Shown here in pieces: positions 22,294-34,300 of a stretch of DNA of 64,000 bases. The stretch's first letter is position 1. Each line of letters begins with the position of its first letter. The stretch is from Lumbricus terrestris (taxonomy: Eukaryota; Annelida; Clitellata; Crassiclitellata; Lumbricidae): contig OX457038.1 of the NCBI GenBank assembly GCA_949752735.1, positions 63,785,470 through 63,849,469 on the forward strand, read 5' to 3'. The translations under genes and the position numbers were made by a program. The notes below the pieces were generated by a model. That model was not told the DNA's origin and did not search any database. It worked only from the letters and a program-made list of their open reading frames with translations.

Positions 22294-22815
22294 GAAATTT
22301 AGGGTTTTAAACACTACTCCACTGTGGTACCCAACGTTGACCGCTAAATTTAGGGTTTTCGCCAACCCTCTACCCCACCCCGCTTCCTCAAAAAGCCAAA
22401 CGTAACCCCTGTGGGGCGCTACGGAAATTATTACTGGGCTTGTATGACGTCATTTGGGCTGTAGACTCCTTTACTAAAGCTCGATACTGCTTACCAAAGC
22501 GTGAGCGATGAAATCTGTCTTAAAACGCTTCTGTCTTAAAACGCTAATAACTCGAGTTCTAAAGTGAAATTTAGGGTTTTAAACACTACTCCACTCTGGT
22601 ATCCATCGTTGACTGCTAAATTTCGGGTTTTCGCCAACCCTCCACCCCACCTCGCTTCCCCAAAATGCCAAACTTGACCCACCCCTGCGGGGCGCTACGA
22701 AAATTATTACTGGGCGGGTATGACGTCATGCGGTGTAGACTCTTGACTAAAGTGCTAGCGTAATCAATTACTGATGAAGTCTGTCTTAAAACGCTAATAA
22801 CTTTTTTTTAAAACT
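22294..22815 (+). repeat. tandem duplication, period about 271 bp
   Basis: gaaatttagggttttaaaca opens both units (22294 and 22565). Both carry gccaaccctc-accccac, a ggggcgctacg-aaattattactggg block, a tgacgtcat block and gtcttaaaacgctaataact. The units differ by point changes and small indels. Preceded by the CCCGGCGTTGCCCGGG motif, so probably part of one repeat family. Confidence 0.8.
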
Positions 22816-23126
22816 GAATTAAAACCTGAAAATAGTTGCGCTGACCTTATAATTATGGTAAGAATCGATTGCAATTTTTTTTAAACCGACGCTGTTTCAT
22901 TTCCGAGCCTATTCTGCAGGGGAGAGTCAAAAGCGTACAAACAAATAAACAAACATATGGAAAGTGTTTCGGAATTATAATATAGATTACATTTAAATAT
23001 GATAAAGCATCCTAGTTAAAAATGATTTCCTTGTTAGGTTGGCCGCCCGGTACCTGATCCGTTGCGAAAGTAAAATTAAAAAAAAGACAGAGAAAGAGAG
23101 TGGCGGAATAACAAATCGCTTTATAA
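22816..23126. other. no gene recognised
   Basis: AT-rich DNA without coding; a partial gccgcccggtacctg at 23042 may be a decayed relative of the CCCGGCGTTGCC motif. Confidence 0.35.
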
Positions 23127-23355
23127 ATGTTTGTTTGTTTGTATGTGCACTTGTTATAGCGCCCCTTAAAGCTCTCTCTACTCAGAGGCGCTCCCGAATG
23201 CAGAGCGGACACTGCATCGGAGTTTCACGCCGAAGCGCTGAGCAATTGTGAGTGAAGGACTTGCCCAAGGTCCTTACGCGGCGAGGTGGATTCGAACCCC
23301 GAACCTTCCGGCTTCAAGGCAACGACGCCACCACTACACCACCGCACCCCACAAA
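23127..23355 (-). mobile_element. tRNA-derived SINE with CR1-like tail, minus strand
   Basis: Reverse complement of the SINE at 18707-18935, including the B box (ggattcgaacc on the plus strand at 23288), the cttgaaggc body, and the CR1 tail (ctcagaggcgctcccg, ttatagcgcccctt). The tail end is a (gttt)n run at 23129-23142. Confidence 0.88.
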
Positions 23356-23368
23356 AATAACAACAGCA

Positions 23369-23567
<199 letters not shown>

Positions 23568-23652
23568 ACTAATAATAATAAACAGCCCCGAAATAAAATT
23601 TTGGCTACGACCTTGATCTAACAGAAACAGTGTGCATAATTGAGGCAAGCAT

Positions 23653-23934
23653 ATGGGCGGAGTTTATCATGGGCTAGAGCCCAGACGCTGAAGGGGCTAA
23701 TCCCCCAAGAAAACCCAGATTAATTTTATACCGTGTAAATGGTATCTTTTCCCGGGCTTAGCCCCCCAAGAAGGCGCAAACTCATCAACTTCAAATGTTC
23801 TTCAAATGTTCTTCAAAAGTTATTCCCAAGAAAATATTTCTTGGCGCCGCTCGTTCTGGCAATGAGAGTCTCAGCCCAAACAAAGTCCAAGTTCTTCTTT
23901 AACCCCTCCAAGAACGGAAACCAACTCCGCCCAT
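23653..23934. mobile_element. MULE-like MITE, copy 2 (opposite orientation)
   Basis: Ends ATGGGCGGAGTT and AACTCCGCCCAT in inverted orientation. Flanked by aggcaagcat (23643-23652) and aggcaatcat (23935-23944), a 10-bp duplication with one change. The interior is the reverse complement of 17941-18294, including ggcgcc and caagaaaatatttcttgg. Non-coding. Confidence 0.8.
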
Positions 23935-24138
23935 AGGCAATCATTGACTATAGGGTTAAGCTCGCACAGATAGGACATCACTACCATAGTCAACTCTGGT
24001 GCGGGTTCGTAGCGCCCTTAGTTGTAAGCGAGCAGCGTACCGATCGAAGCTGACGTTGATGGTATACACTATACAGGCACACGAGACATAGCCTACATTA
24101 GTTGCGTGTTCTGAATGGAATAGGCCTAGTCTAATTCG

Positions 24139-25372
24139 GTTCCACGACAAAATGTCACGGATAGACTGCCATAATGGAAAAATGTCACAGGATAAAATGT
24201 CACGGACAAAATGACAGAGAAAATGACACAGATAAAATGCTTAAGACAAAATGACTTGAATTTAGCCGAAGTCTGCAGAGTACACTAGTCTTGCATGTGG
24301 ACGAGAAGAGTAAAGATGAAACCTCAAAGGGTAGTAGGCTATGCAAACAAAAGTGCAGTGTCGGTAGGTTAGGAGACCAGGATAAAAAAAACTAACACTA
24401 TGTGGCGAGAATAAACTGTAACTGCATTACAAAGGAGCTATAACCAACTTTAAAGAAGAAGGCGCATATAAAACGAAGTTTACAGAGCATACAGCACTAC
24501 AACGGATCAGTGCACATCAAAGCAAATGCAGAGCAGAAGGTAGTGAGGATAGTTAGCAAGAACATAAATATAGGATCATGTGTGACGACTGCAGGTTTGC
24601 CACTATGTAGGTTGAGTAGCCACTTGAACCAGAACAATCCCAGAACAATCCCATTCTTCGCCTACGACCGATATTGCTCAGCATGCTAGAATTCGTGATG
24701 TTGCGGATTGTAATGTCAAAGCTGGTAGTTTCCGGACTTCTCTTCACAAAGAATTCTGATGGCGCATTTAGGCTCAAAAGGACAAGAATTGTAGCGAGAA
24801 GAGATCTTACAGAGCCCGTATTCCCACGCAAAGCGATGACATAATCGAATAAAATTGGAATTCATAGCCCCGCCATCGTTCATGGTCAACTTATAAGGTC
24901 GAGAAAGCAAGCGACAACACGTAACGAAGAGCCGAGGTCTCCAAAGAAGCTATCATGTTTATAGTTCACAATGAACTTCTGAATATAGGCTCGAGAGAGA
25001 CAGCACTGCCGCTCATCTTCGCAAAAAACAACTCTTTCCAGAGATATTCGGTGCCATCGCCAGATAAATGGGCCGAGCGATTTCCATGACATGCATACTT
25101 CAGGGTTTTTCAGGCATATTCAAAACGACTGACCCTTTATATGGCATCAGCACGACGACATGAGAGATCTCAGAGATGGCGCCACGAGAAAGTTTCACAT
25201 AATACTTTTCTTCGGGGGTGCCCATATTAGGAGTGTGCCCATAATGGGCTACTTTACCCTACGTCTATGACGTTTTTGTCCGTGAAATATTGTCAGGTGA
25301 CATTTTGTCATTTTAGCATTTTATCCGTACCATTTATCTGTGACATTTTGCTGCATGACATTTTATCAAGCC
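24139..25372. mobile_element. TIR element with GACAAAATGTCAC word array
   Basis: The left end GTTCCACGACAAAATGTCAC is followed by at least five variants of ggacaaaatgtcac/gataaaatg up to 24252. The right end (25270-25372) has the inverse words (tgacattttgtc, gcattttatcc, gtgacattttg). The outer end resembles those of the elements at 47777 and 56863. The flanking duplication is poor (tctaattcg/gccaattcc), so the borders are less certain. No transposase recognised inside. Confidence 0.65.
25200..25257. mobile_element. single pogo/mariner-like element end
   Basis: gggggtgcccatattagg...gtgcccataatgggctactttaccc followed by TA. Read outward-in it is GGGTAAAGTAGCCCATTATG with a repeated GCCCATWWT word, similar in design to the ends at 26075 and 39657. 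The partner end was not found. Confidence 0.4.
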
Positions 25373-26072
25373 AATTCCTTGTCGAGTGTCCACACTAAAA
25401 TGACACACGGTGATAGAAATAGAGACGTCAAAAAAGTCATTCTGTAGACATTACAGATTGACTTTAGACACCTGCCTGCAACTCCCAACCCAGATTAACT
25501 GCTTCTTTCCGGGTTGAGTTGGGCGGTTTGATGACGTCATGGAATGGCAACTATAGTTCATTCTATGTCTCTCTTAATAACATGAAGTTGAAGTGCTTGT
25601 AGAACAGACATTTTGCAAGGCATGTTGATGATATATCTACATGTATGCATAGCCTAGAGTGGATTTTAATGGCCAACCTTAGTTTGACAGCCTAGTATGC
25701 TAACATTTGACTATCCATGCCTCCACTCAGGCGGTCACTGTTTAAGGACTATAGTTTGGTCAAGTGTGCACTTGTGAAGTTTGAAAGGGGTAGGCTTAAT
25801 ATTAAATATTATCATTTGAACTATTGTGCACCTATTTGAATCTTTTTTTATCACGTTGGTCATCAACCAATGCAAAAGTAACCTGACTCGACTCCATGTT
25901 AGGGAACTTATGACCATGGTGCTTTCACATTAGGTCAGATAAAGAGCTAAGGGCTTAAAGGGTGGCCTATGTGAAAACTAGCTCTTACAAACATATACCC
26001 TTCTATGTTACCTATAACATACTTGCGTGCACGAAGGAATGTCATTCACGTACAGTAACCTATAAACCTAAG
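25373..26072. other. no gene recognised
   Basis: Anonymous, no coding. Contains only short low-complexity stretches. Confidence 0.4.
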
Positions 26073-26779
26073 TAGGGTAACTTGGGGTATTATGGACCAC
26101 CTAACCTAAATGAGTATTTCTGAACAAAATTAAGCATCCATACAGTCCAACTTAATTCAAATCAAACAATTTCATCATTTTTAAAACAAAAACAACAAAA
26201 ACTTTAAACAATTAGCATCAATTTATTTCAAAACTTAGAAAAATAGAAAAACTCCCAAAAGGTCCATATTACCCTATGGTCGAGGTAATGTGGACACACC
26301 TAAAAGGGGTAATATGGACCAGGTCCATATTACCCCTTTGTATTGGTTCTGACTAGTGCAAGCATATTACATGATACTAACATACTAAATATGGAATTAC
26401 TGTCAGTTTTATTATGTAATAACATTTATTATCAAATTTGTCGCCTAATATGCCACATGGCCAGATTGCAAAATGGTGAACGGATTAGAAATGGCTAATT
26501 ATCAATCGATACTGCAGTATGTAATATCCAATATGTAAAAGCAATATTGAGCTGCATAACATGCATCTTGACAACTGACTAGACGCGCTATTAATACTGT
26601 TTGATATAGCCAATTGCTCGTCATAAAAGCTTGCATAGCCTACTAGGCAAAATGTAAAAAATCAAACAATAACAAGCAGCTGAAATCTGTAAAAAATTCT
26701 TCACGGGTTTTTGTTTAGCCTACACATGTGTGCAACATTCACATACAAAACTGTGCTGGTTCTGACTAGCACTGGCACA

Positions 26780-27290
26780 ATCGCAATGTGCATGACCATT
26801 CACAACATGTTTGGCACAAAATCCATGGCTCCGGTGTTGCTCCAGACAGGTCACCACAGTAGAGGCACGGAACAGCAGCATCAGTGACGCCTGCACGTTT
26901 GCCTTTGCTCGACATCTTTTTCTGGACTCTCAAACTTCCTGTTTGTTGATCCTTTCATTGTGTTAGGGGTTATCACTCTTGATCGTTTTGGCATCAAGTA
27001 TTCTGTTAGGCTTCCTTTCGGGTTCTTTGCCTTGCTGGTCTCACTTATCTGCAGAATAGACTTGCGCTTCCTTCCTTTTTTGCCAGCAGCTTCAGCAGCA
27101 TTTGTCAACCGCCTGGCTTTCATTACCTCAAGTTCATGCTTATATGGAGATCTGGTTAGTATACGTACAGCAGTATGGGCGACTTTGCGTATGGATTTGC
27201 CTGCCATTGTTTTTGGTCTGCGGTATGGTCTTTCATCTACGCTCCTGCGGATTATCTTACCAACCTATGGATGCCTACGATCACGGCATC
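26780..27290 (-). pseudogene. pogo-like transposase C-terminal remnant
   Basis: The minus-strand frame reads a basic tail with TRSPYKHELEVMKARR and GKKGRKRKS, then after a frame change VPCLYCGDL...WILCQTCCEW. That is a cysteine pair pattern like the small zinc-binding domain at the end of pogo/jerky-related transposases (CxxC...WxxC..C..W). The DDE catalytic core is missing from the window at this point. Non-functional. Confidence 0.5.
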
Positions 27291-27553
27291 AGGTCCAACG
27301 TTGCGTCATTATGGCACCAAGTATGGTTCCATCTTTCTTTTTTTACTTTTTTTCATTTTTCCAGCAAGGGCTACGACTACTCTGTACTGTTTATCATTGT
27401 TGTTAGTATTATGCTACTGCTGATTATTGGTTTTGGCATGAGTATGGACCACTTTAATTACAGTTGTACTAATGTGGTTTTAATCTTATTATTGGTCCTG
27501 TTCACTAAATTCACTAGTATTCACTATGGCATACTGTTAATTTTTTATCTACA

Positions 27554-30042
27554 ATGGCATCAAAATCTATAGTTGATATTTCTGATGATGGTCACCAGAA
27601 TGATATTCACTGTTCCCATAACAGCCCCCATACTAGTCTCTTCTCCTGCTCCTGTATCTACTGTGGACCAAAAGCCCTCCCCTCTCTTGATAGTAATGCT
27701 CTTATCCCCACCTCACAGCCTCACACTCTTCCTGCATCTAATACTCTATCTCATATTTCTTTACCTACTATGACTGCTACTAGCCCTGGCAATTCGCTCG
27801 CATACATAGACACTAATTTTAGTATACTTAAGCCTAATCCCCCTCCTCAGACCATCAACCCTTTAACGTCTATTGCTGATACTTTCATTGGCCCTGATAG
27901 GGATATGGACCCTGATATTAATTTACTGAAACCTACCCCTGGGACGGTTTCTAATTATTTTACTGAGGATGAATTTAACAATATGATCTCTCGATCTAAT
28001 CTTCAACATAACATAAAAATCCTCCATCTCAATATTAGGAGCTACTCTAAAAATCATTCTACCCTCTGGGAATATCTAAGTAATATTAACTACAAATTTC
28101 ATATTATTGCTCTCACTGAAACTTGGACTAAAGAAGATAATGAAAACCTCCTGGTCTATCCTGGGTACACCACTTTCATTAAATCTAGGACAGTGGGAAT
28201 GGGAGGTGGGGTGGCCTTGCTTGTAGATGACTCCCTCCAGGCTAAATCTGTTGACCTTCTACCCACTGTGGATAACATTCTAGAGTCCATCTTTGTTCAG
28301 ATTAACAGTCCTATTGTCCCCCCTCTCATTATAGCCTCGATTTATAGACCTCCAAACACTGACCCCAACCTTTTTAACCTTACTATGGAAAACTTACTAT
28401 TAGCTATTAACGATACTAATAAAATCTGTTATCTATGTGGTGATTTTAATATTAACTTGCTTAATCTAGACACGCACCACGATACTAACGACTTCTTGAA
28501 TGTTATGTCCACCTTTCTCTTTCGTCCTCTTATTCAAGTTCCTACTAGAATTACGAAAGCCTCCTCCACCCTGATTGATAACATCTTCACTAACTCCCTC
28601 CACTTCAAGGACAACCCAGGTTTACTTTTTTCGGACATTAGTGATCATCTCCCTATCTTTGTGGTCATTGATCATTACTCTAAGCCTATAAATAAGACCA
28701 AATTTGTCTCTTATCGTCCCAATAGTGATATGGCACTCTCCAATCTCCAAGCTGCCCTTAATCTAGAAAACTGGAGTGAGACATTAAACCTAATCAACCC
28801 TGATCTTATCCTCAATTCCTTGAATAATAAATTAATTAATTGTTACAACACTAGCCATCCTCTAATAACAAGGAAAGCTAGAATATATAAAACTAAAATG
28901 AAACCCTGGTTGTCTCCGTCTTTACTTAAATCCTGTAAAGTTAAGAATAAACTTTATAAAATATTTCTGAAAACTAAAACTGATAAGGCTTTGACTAAAT
29001 ATAAAAATTACAAAAATAAACTAACTGCTATTCTACGAAATTGTGAAAAATCGTACTACAATGATCTCCTAGAACAACATAGAACTAATCTTAGGGAAAC
29101 CTGGAAAATTATTAAAACTTTGCTCCACCAAAAAGATCAGAGTGTCGCTAATTTGCCTCTTATTGTTAATGGTATTATAATTGAGGATCCTACCGCATGT
29201 GCTAACCAATTTAATGACTACTTTGTATCCATAGGCCCTAAAATGGCTGCCACTATTCCCCCAACATCCAGTCCCTATTCCTCTTACCTAAAAACTCCTA
29301 ACCCCAATTGTATGTTTATCACACCAGTTACTGACTGTGAAATTATTGACATCATCTCCAACATGAAAACCACTAAGCCTTACGATCGTTGCGAATTGCC
29401 TGTTCCAATCATTAAAAAACTTGCGACTATTATTTCTAAACCTATAGCTCATTTAATCAACCAGTCTTTTATAACAGGCATCGTTCCTAAAAGTATGAAA
29501 CTTGCTAATATCTCTCCTATTTTTAAATCCACTGATTGCCAAGACATGGCTAACTACAGACCCATATCGAAACTTCCCTGTTTCTCTAAAATTCTTGAAA
29601 AAGCCATGCATTCTAGATTATCTAATTTTCTAGAAATGACTAAGATACTATATGACAAACAATTTGGCTTCAGAAAAGGCCATTCCACCACCCATGCCAT
29701 TCTAGAAGTTGTTGAAAAATTATCGGATGCCATTGACATCCGTAATACTGCTATTGGTGTATTTTTGGACCTATCGAAGGCTTTCGACACTATCAAACAT
29801 GACATTCTAATCGACAAACTCTGCCATTATGGCATTAGAGGAATTGTATTAGAGTGGTTTAAATCTTATTTATCCAACAGACAGCAACTAGTAACCTATT
29901 GCGGAGTATCGTCTGATTTAGCTACTATTCGCTTTGGGGTTCCCCAAGGGTCCATCCTAGGCCCACTGCTATTCCTAATTTACATTAATGATATTTGTAA
30001 TTGCTCCAATAAGCTTCTCTTTTACTTGTTTGCAGATGATAC
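27554..30042 (+). CDS. LINE endonuclease-reverse transcriptase, N-terminal 829 codons
   Basis: A Ser/Thr/Pro-rich leader of about 150 residues comes first. An APE endonuclease follows at about 155-375 (ILHLNIRSYSKN, ALTETWT, IYRPPNTDPN, CGDFNINLL, SDHLPIFV), then a linker. The reverse transcriptase core is at about 640-830: NYRPISKLPCFSKILEKA, FGFRKGHSTTHAIL, GVFLDLSKAFDTIKHDIL, FGVPQGSILGPLLF, FADD. The frame is cut right after FADDT by the inserted retroelement. It otherwise reads on for 13 foreign codons to a stop at 30082. Typical of the CR1/L2 group within the Jockey superfamily. Confidence 0.9.
30038..30042. other. target-site duplication GATAC (left copy)
   Basis: GATAC precedes TGTAGCGG here and follows CCGCTACA at 37625-37629. 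Removing one copy and the insertion restores the LINE frame through FADDTTVF, proving a true 5-bp duplication as made by retroviral-type integrases. Confidence 0.95.
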
Positions 30043-31088
30043 TGTAGCGGTTGAATGCTTCTTGTCAAACAAAACCTATTAAACAATGCTATGTATAATG
30101 ATTAATGTAGGTAAGAATTAAGTTAGATAATTGGTGGCGTATTTAGAAATATATTTAATCATAATTTGTGGCTTAATATAACAATTATTAATAATAATGA
30201 AATCAACATGCGCTACAACAATTGACTCAACATTACGGAGCGGCTGAAAGCAGCGTTAACGAAAGCAGACGGTAAACATTTTGCCAAACGATACCCAGTC
30301 ATCGATGGAGCTGAGCAAGGAGAGGGTCGAAAAGATATTTCGAGCGATGGAGTCCGTCGGCAAATACGGAGCCATTCGTTGGTAATTCGAATATCTGGAA
30401 CTTGATTTATGGGTGTGGAAAGCGACACGTTGTCGACTTGTCCCACTATCGAACTTTGAGACGTTTGAAGCGAAGTTCCGAGGCGAAGCGAGTGAACTGT
30501 GCGAAGCAGTGTGACTCTTGGCGACGATTTGCGAATCGGTCGAACGTTGAAGTTGGGATCGAACTCTGAAGCGATCCGTGGTGAAACATTTGCAGCAAGA
30601 CGAGGAGGAAGAATCGGTTGAGCGACGGGCGAATTCCTATGCTCGACGAAATCCGAGGAAGAAGGAGAAACACGCTGGGTTACTGTTTCAAGCTACAGTA
30701 CCCATCGACCAAGCAACTAACGAGAAATCTGGACTGACGGCAAGTGAGAAGACCGCGACCTTCTTCAACTTTCCCTTCAATCCATTCCCTGCGGAAGTTG
30801 AAAAGCATTTCTACATCCACCAGAAGGACGATGTGGAAAGATAAGAAATACACATAATATTATTATAATTAATACGCCACAAATAGGTAGATAAGATTCT
30901 CTTCTTTGAATTGCATTTATTGACTGAAATGTTATTTTAAATTATATCTTTATATTAATCACAGTCTCATTTGTTCTAGGTCGTAGGTTGCTATTATACC
31001 ATTATTCACCCAACAGCCTCTGAGCATAAAGTTCACCTTCAATATTCTAGACTTAATAAATCCTGAATATAGGGGGTAGTGACAAGAG
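30043..31088 (+). repeat. left terminal inverted repeat (LTR-like)
   Basis: Begins TGTAGCGG and its LTR-like part ends at ACA (31084), with agag extending the match. Reading left to right, AATAAA lies 35-40 bp before the inner end (31053-31058). Reading the other way, a TATAAAG and AATAAA are spaced as in a short LTR. The correct LTR orientation is therefore ambiguous. The middle (30131-30884) is more GC-rich than its AT-rich margins. Confidence 0.9.
30131..30884 (+). other. GC-richer, coding-like segment inside the terminal repeat
   Basis: Bounded by an inverted pair ttggtggcgtattta (30131-30145) and taatacgccacaaa (30870-30883). Plus-strand frames read protein-like but broken text (MELSKERVEKIFRAMESVG at 30308; ERRANSYARRNPRKK and FPFNPFPAEVEKHFYIHQ in 30578-30844). 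Not recognised as a known domain. It may be captured host or foreign coding DNA, or a nested MITE-like piece. The same segment is present in inverse at 36783-37536. Confidence 0.4.
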
Positions 31089-31106
31089 TGGGTGCCCACG
31101 CCGGGA
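31089..31106 (+). promoter_or_regulatory. candidate primer-binding site
   Basis: TGGGTGCCCACGCCGGGA starts with TGG directly inside the left terminal repeat, where an LTR element pairs with the 3' CCA end of a tRNA. It is similar to, but not a clean match for, lysine-tRNA type sites; the priming tRNA is not identified. Confidence 0.5.
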
Positions 31107-31397
31107 TATTTTAGACAGTTGAAAATGTCATTTGAGTATTGTTATAGTGGCAAACTTTGAACAATTGTTGCTAGTGATTATTAGAAAGACAATTTGAACT
31201 GATTGGCATCTGAGTTGAAGTAGTACATTGCTTATTGAAAAGTGTACAATAGGTTGTGTAAACTTTTAGATATTAGCTTTTGTGGAACTGAATTTCTCTT
31301 TGTAGAATTGAACAATTTCTATCTGTTAGAAATTTATATAGTGCACGTTGTAGCCTATATTTGTAACAAGTGAAAAATCATAAGTAAGACAGTAAGC

Positions 31398-34300
31398 ATG
31401 TCTGTTACTGATTTCGAAGCCTGGTTGGAAATTGCCAAACAGATGAACATGGAGGGAGATGAGATGAGAGCCTTCATAAAAGAGAGACAGGCGGAACTAA
31501 GGCAAGAGAGAGTAATTGAGAGGGAGATTGCTAAAGAGGCGAAGCTAGCTGAAGCTGAATTAAAGAAAATTGAGATAGAAGCAGCAGCAGAAACGAGAAA
31601 AGCTGAAGCAGCAGCAGAAGTCAAGAGACTTGAGATAGAAGCAAGAAAAGCAGAGATGGAAGCTGAAGCAGCAGCAGAAACGAGAAAAGCTGAAGCAGAA
31701 GCAGCAACGAGAAAAGCTGAAGCAGAAGCAGCAACGAGAAAAGCTGAAGCAGAAGCAGCAACGAGAAAAGCTGAAGTAGAAGCAGCAACGAGAAAAGCTG
31801 AAGTAGAAGCAGCAGCGAGAAAAGCTGAAACAGAGGCTGCAATGCAAGCAAAGAAGGCTGAAGTGGAATTGGAAACAATCAGGAGTGCTGAAGCAGAAGC
31901 CAAATTGAACCGTGAAGCAGCTGAGACAGAAGCGAGAGAAAATCGCTTGGCAACAGAAGCCAGAGAACAGCGCGAACACCAGTTAGAAATAAAGAGACTT
32001 GAAGCACAAGTGAGAATGCGTGAAATTGATTCGAGAGGGGAGCAGAACCGAGAGCACGATAATGACTACATGAGGATCGGTGATGGTCAACAACAGGGAG
32101 ATCACCGAGAAAGTAACAAAGGAATTAGAAATATCAAATTTCCTATTTTCAACGAGTCAAAGGATTGTTTAGATGCCTACTTGTTGAGATTCGAGCGAAC
32201 ATGTGTGGCGTATGAAATCAGAAAAGAAGTTTGGTCGTTAACGTTAGCGAGACATTTGGAAGGCAGAGCACTGGAAGTATACCAAAGGTTGTCTGCAGAT
32301 GAGGTGCAAGATTACGAGTGTTTGAAGACTCAGCTTTTGAAGAGATTTCAACTGACGGAAGGTGGTTACAGAAACAAGTTCAAAACCAGTAAAATGGAAT
32401 CAGGAGAGACACCTTCTAGTTTTGTGCATAGATTGAGAAGGTACATGCAACAGTGGTTAGCACAAGCGGGATTTGAGAGAACTTATGAAGGAGTGGAAGA
32501 TCTCTTGTTGAAAGACCAGTTTTACCTGACATGCAGTACTGAACTTCGTATGTTTATAAAGGAGAAAGGCAAGATGAGTTTGAAGGACATGTTAGTTTGT
32601 GCGGAATCACATATTGAAGCACATGGTTATAAATACAGCGAGCAGTCTGTAAAACCAGATGTGAAATTCCATGGCGACAGGTTGAACAGTAGACCGTTTG
32701 AACACAGACCCAAGGAACAGTCTGGGTACAATCTAAACAGGAGTAGAAGCGATGGGAAGATAAATCAGGGTACACATCAAAACCGAGGGTTCAGCAGGGA
32801 AAGAGAAATTGCAACTGGACATAAGGTTATTTGTTTTTTCTGTGGAGAACAAAACCATAAGGCATATCAATGCCCAAAGAAGAACAGAGGTACATTTAAA
32901 CACACTGCAGCAGCAGTACAAATATTTGAAAGTCGAGCACACTTGGTTAAGCCGGAAAGTGAAATACAGAGAGTTGTTGAAGTTACAAGAGGAGAACAAC
33001 AGATGAAACAAGGTGAACATAGTAAAATACCACCAATGTACATGGCAGCCAGTGCAATGGTGATAAAAGACAATGATGGATGTATTAGTCTTGAAGACAA
33101 GAGTGAATACCAAGTAACAGTTAATGGAAACTTAGTGGGATGCTTATACGACACAGGCGCAAGTTGCTGTATCGTAAAACGTTCTTTGATAAATGAAGAA
33201 GCATTGACGGGTGAAGAAACACATTGTGTTTTAGTTGACGGAAGTTTAAGATGTTTCCCATTGGCTAAGGTGTACATCGAGAGTGAACACTTTAATGGTG
33301 AAGTACAAGCGATGGTGATGGAACAGCCGATAAAACCAGTAATAATTGGGAAAATCAAAGGATTGAAGTACATGGTAAAAGATGAGAGAAGAGAGAATGT
33401 GACAAATCAAGAGCCAAAAGAAATAATTGAGAATTGTACTGAAGTGGAAAACAAAGGAATATTGATTAGAAAAACAGGACATGAAGAAAGACCTGTTGGT
33501 GCAAAGAAAACAGTAGGATTTTCTGACAATGTGATAAGGAATCAAGATGAAAAATTAATGACAGTAGCAGTTGTGGAAACAAGAGCAGAAGCTAAAAAGG
33601 TAGCAAAATATAAACCGTTGAAAGTTGCGGAGATGCCGAACTTGAATGTGTCAGTAAAAGAGATACAGGAGTTGCAGAGTCAAGATGAAACTATGACGAA
33701 ACAAATGGAAAGAGCAATTGAATGGGATGATAACAAAGACAACATAGAAGATAATCCATATGTGATAAAGAAGGGATTGTTGTATAAAAGATACAAAGAA
33801 GCACAGAAAGATGAGGTGAAATGGCAACTAATGGTACCTAAACCATTGAGGGATAAAGTGTTAACCGTAGCACACAATTCATTGTTATCAGCTCACCTAG
33901 GAATGAGGAAAACACATGATAAGATCCTAAATGAATTCTATTGGCCTGGAATAGGACAAGATATACGGAGATATGTGTTGAGTTGTGACATTTGTCAAAA
34001 GTCAGTGGACAAGAAGGTGAACCACAAGGCGCCTATGGGTCATCTACCTGTGTTAGATGTACCATTCAAACACATATGCATAGACATAATCGGAGAAGTT
34101 AACCCTATGTCTGCAAGGGGTTACCGATATATATTGACCATCATAGATTTGAGTACTAGGTATCCGGAAGCTATTCCATTGAAAGGAATTAGTACTGAGG
34201 AAGTTGCAGAAGCTTTGTTCGGATTCTATTGTCGTATGGGAGTACCCCAGAAAATCCATACTGATCGTGGGAGCCAGTTCACTTCTGAACTCATGGCTGA

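Noticed and set aside
24553..25092. Several minus-strand frames of 60-90 codons inside the word-array element
   Set aside because: Checked for transposase motifs (DDE, FLYWCH, zinc fingers); none seen.
31355..31979. Minus-strand frames of 182 and 139 codons rich in Ala/Ser or Cys/Phe
   Set aside because: Antisense shadows of the Ala/Glu/Lys repeat of Gag.
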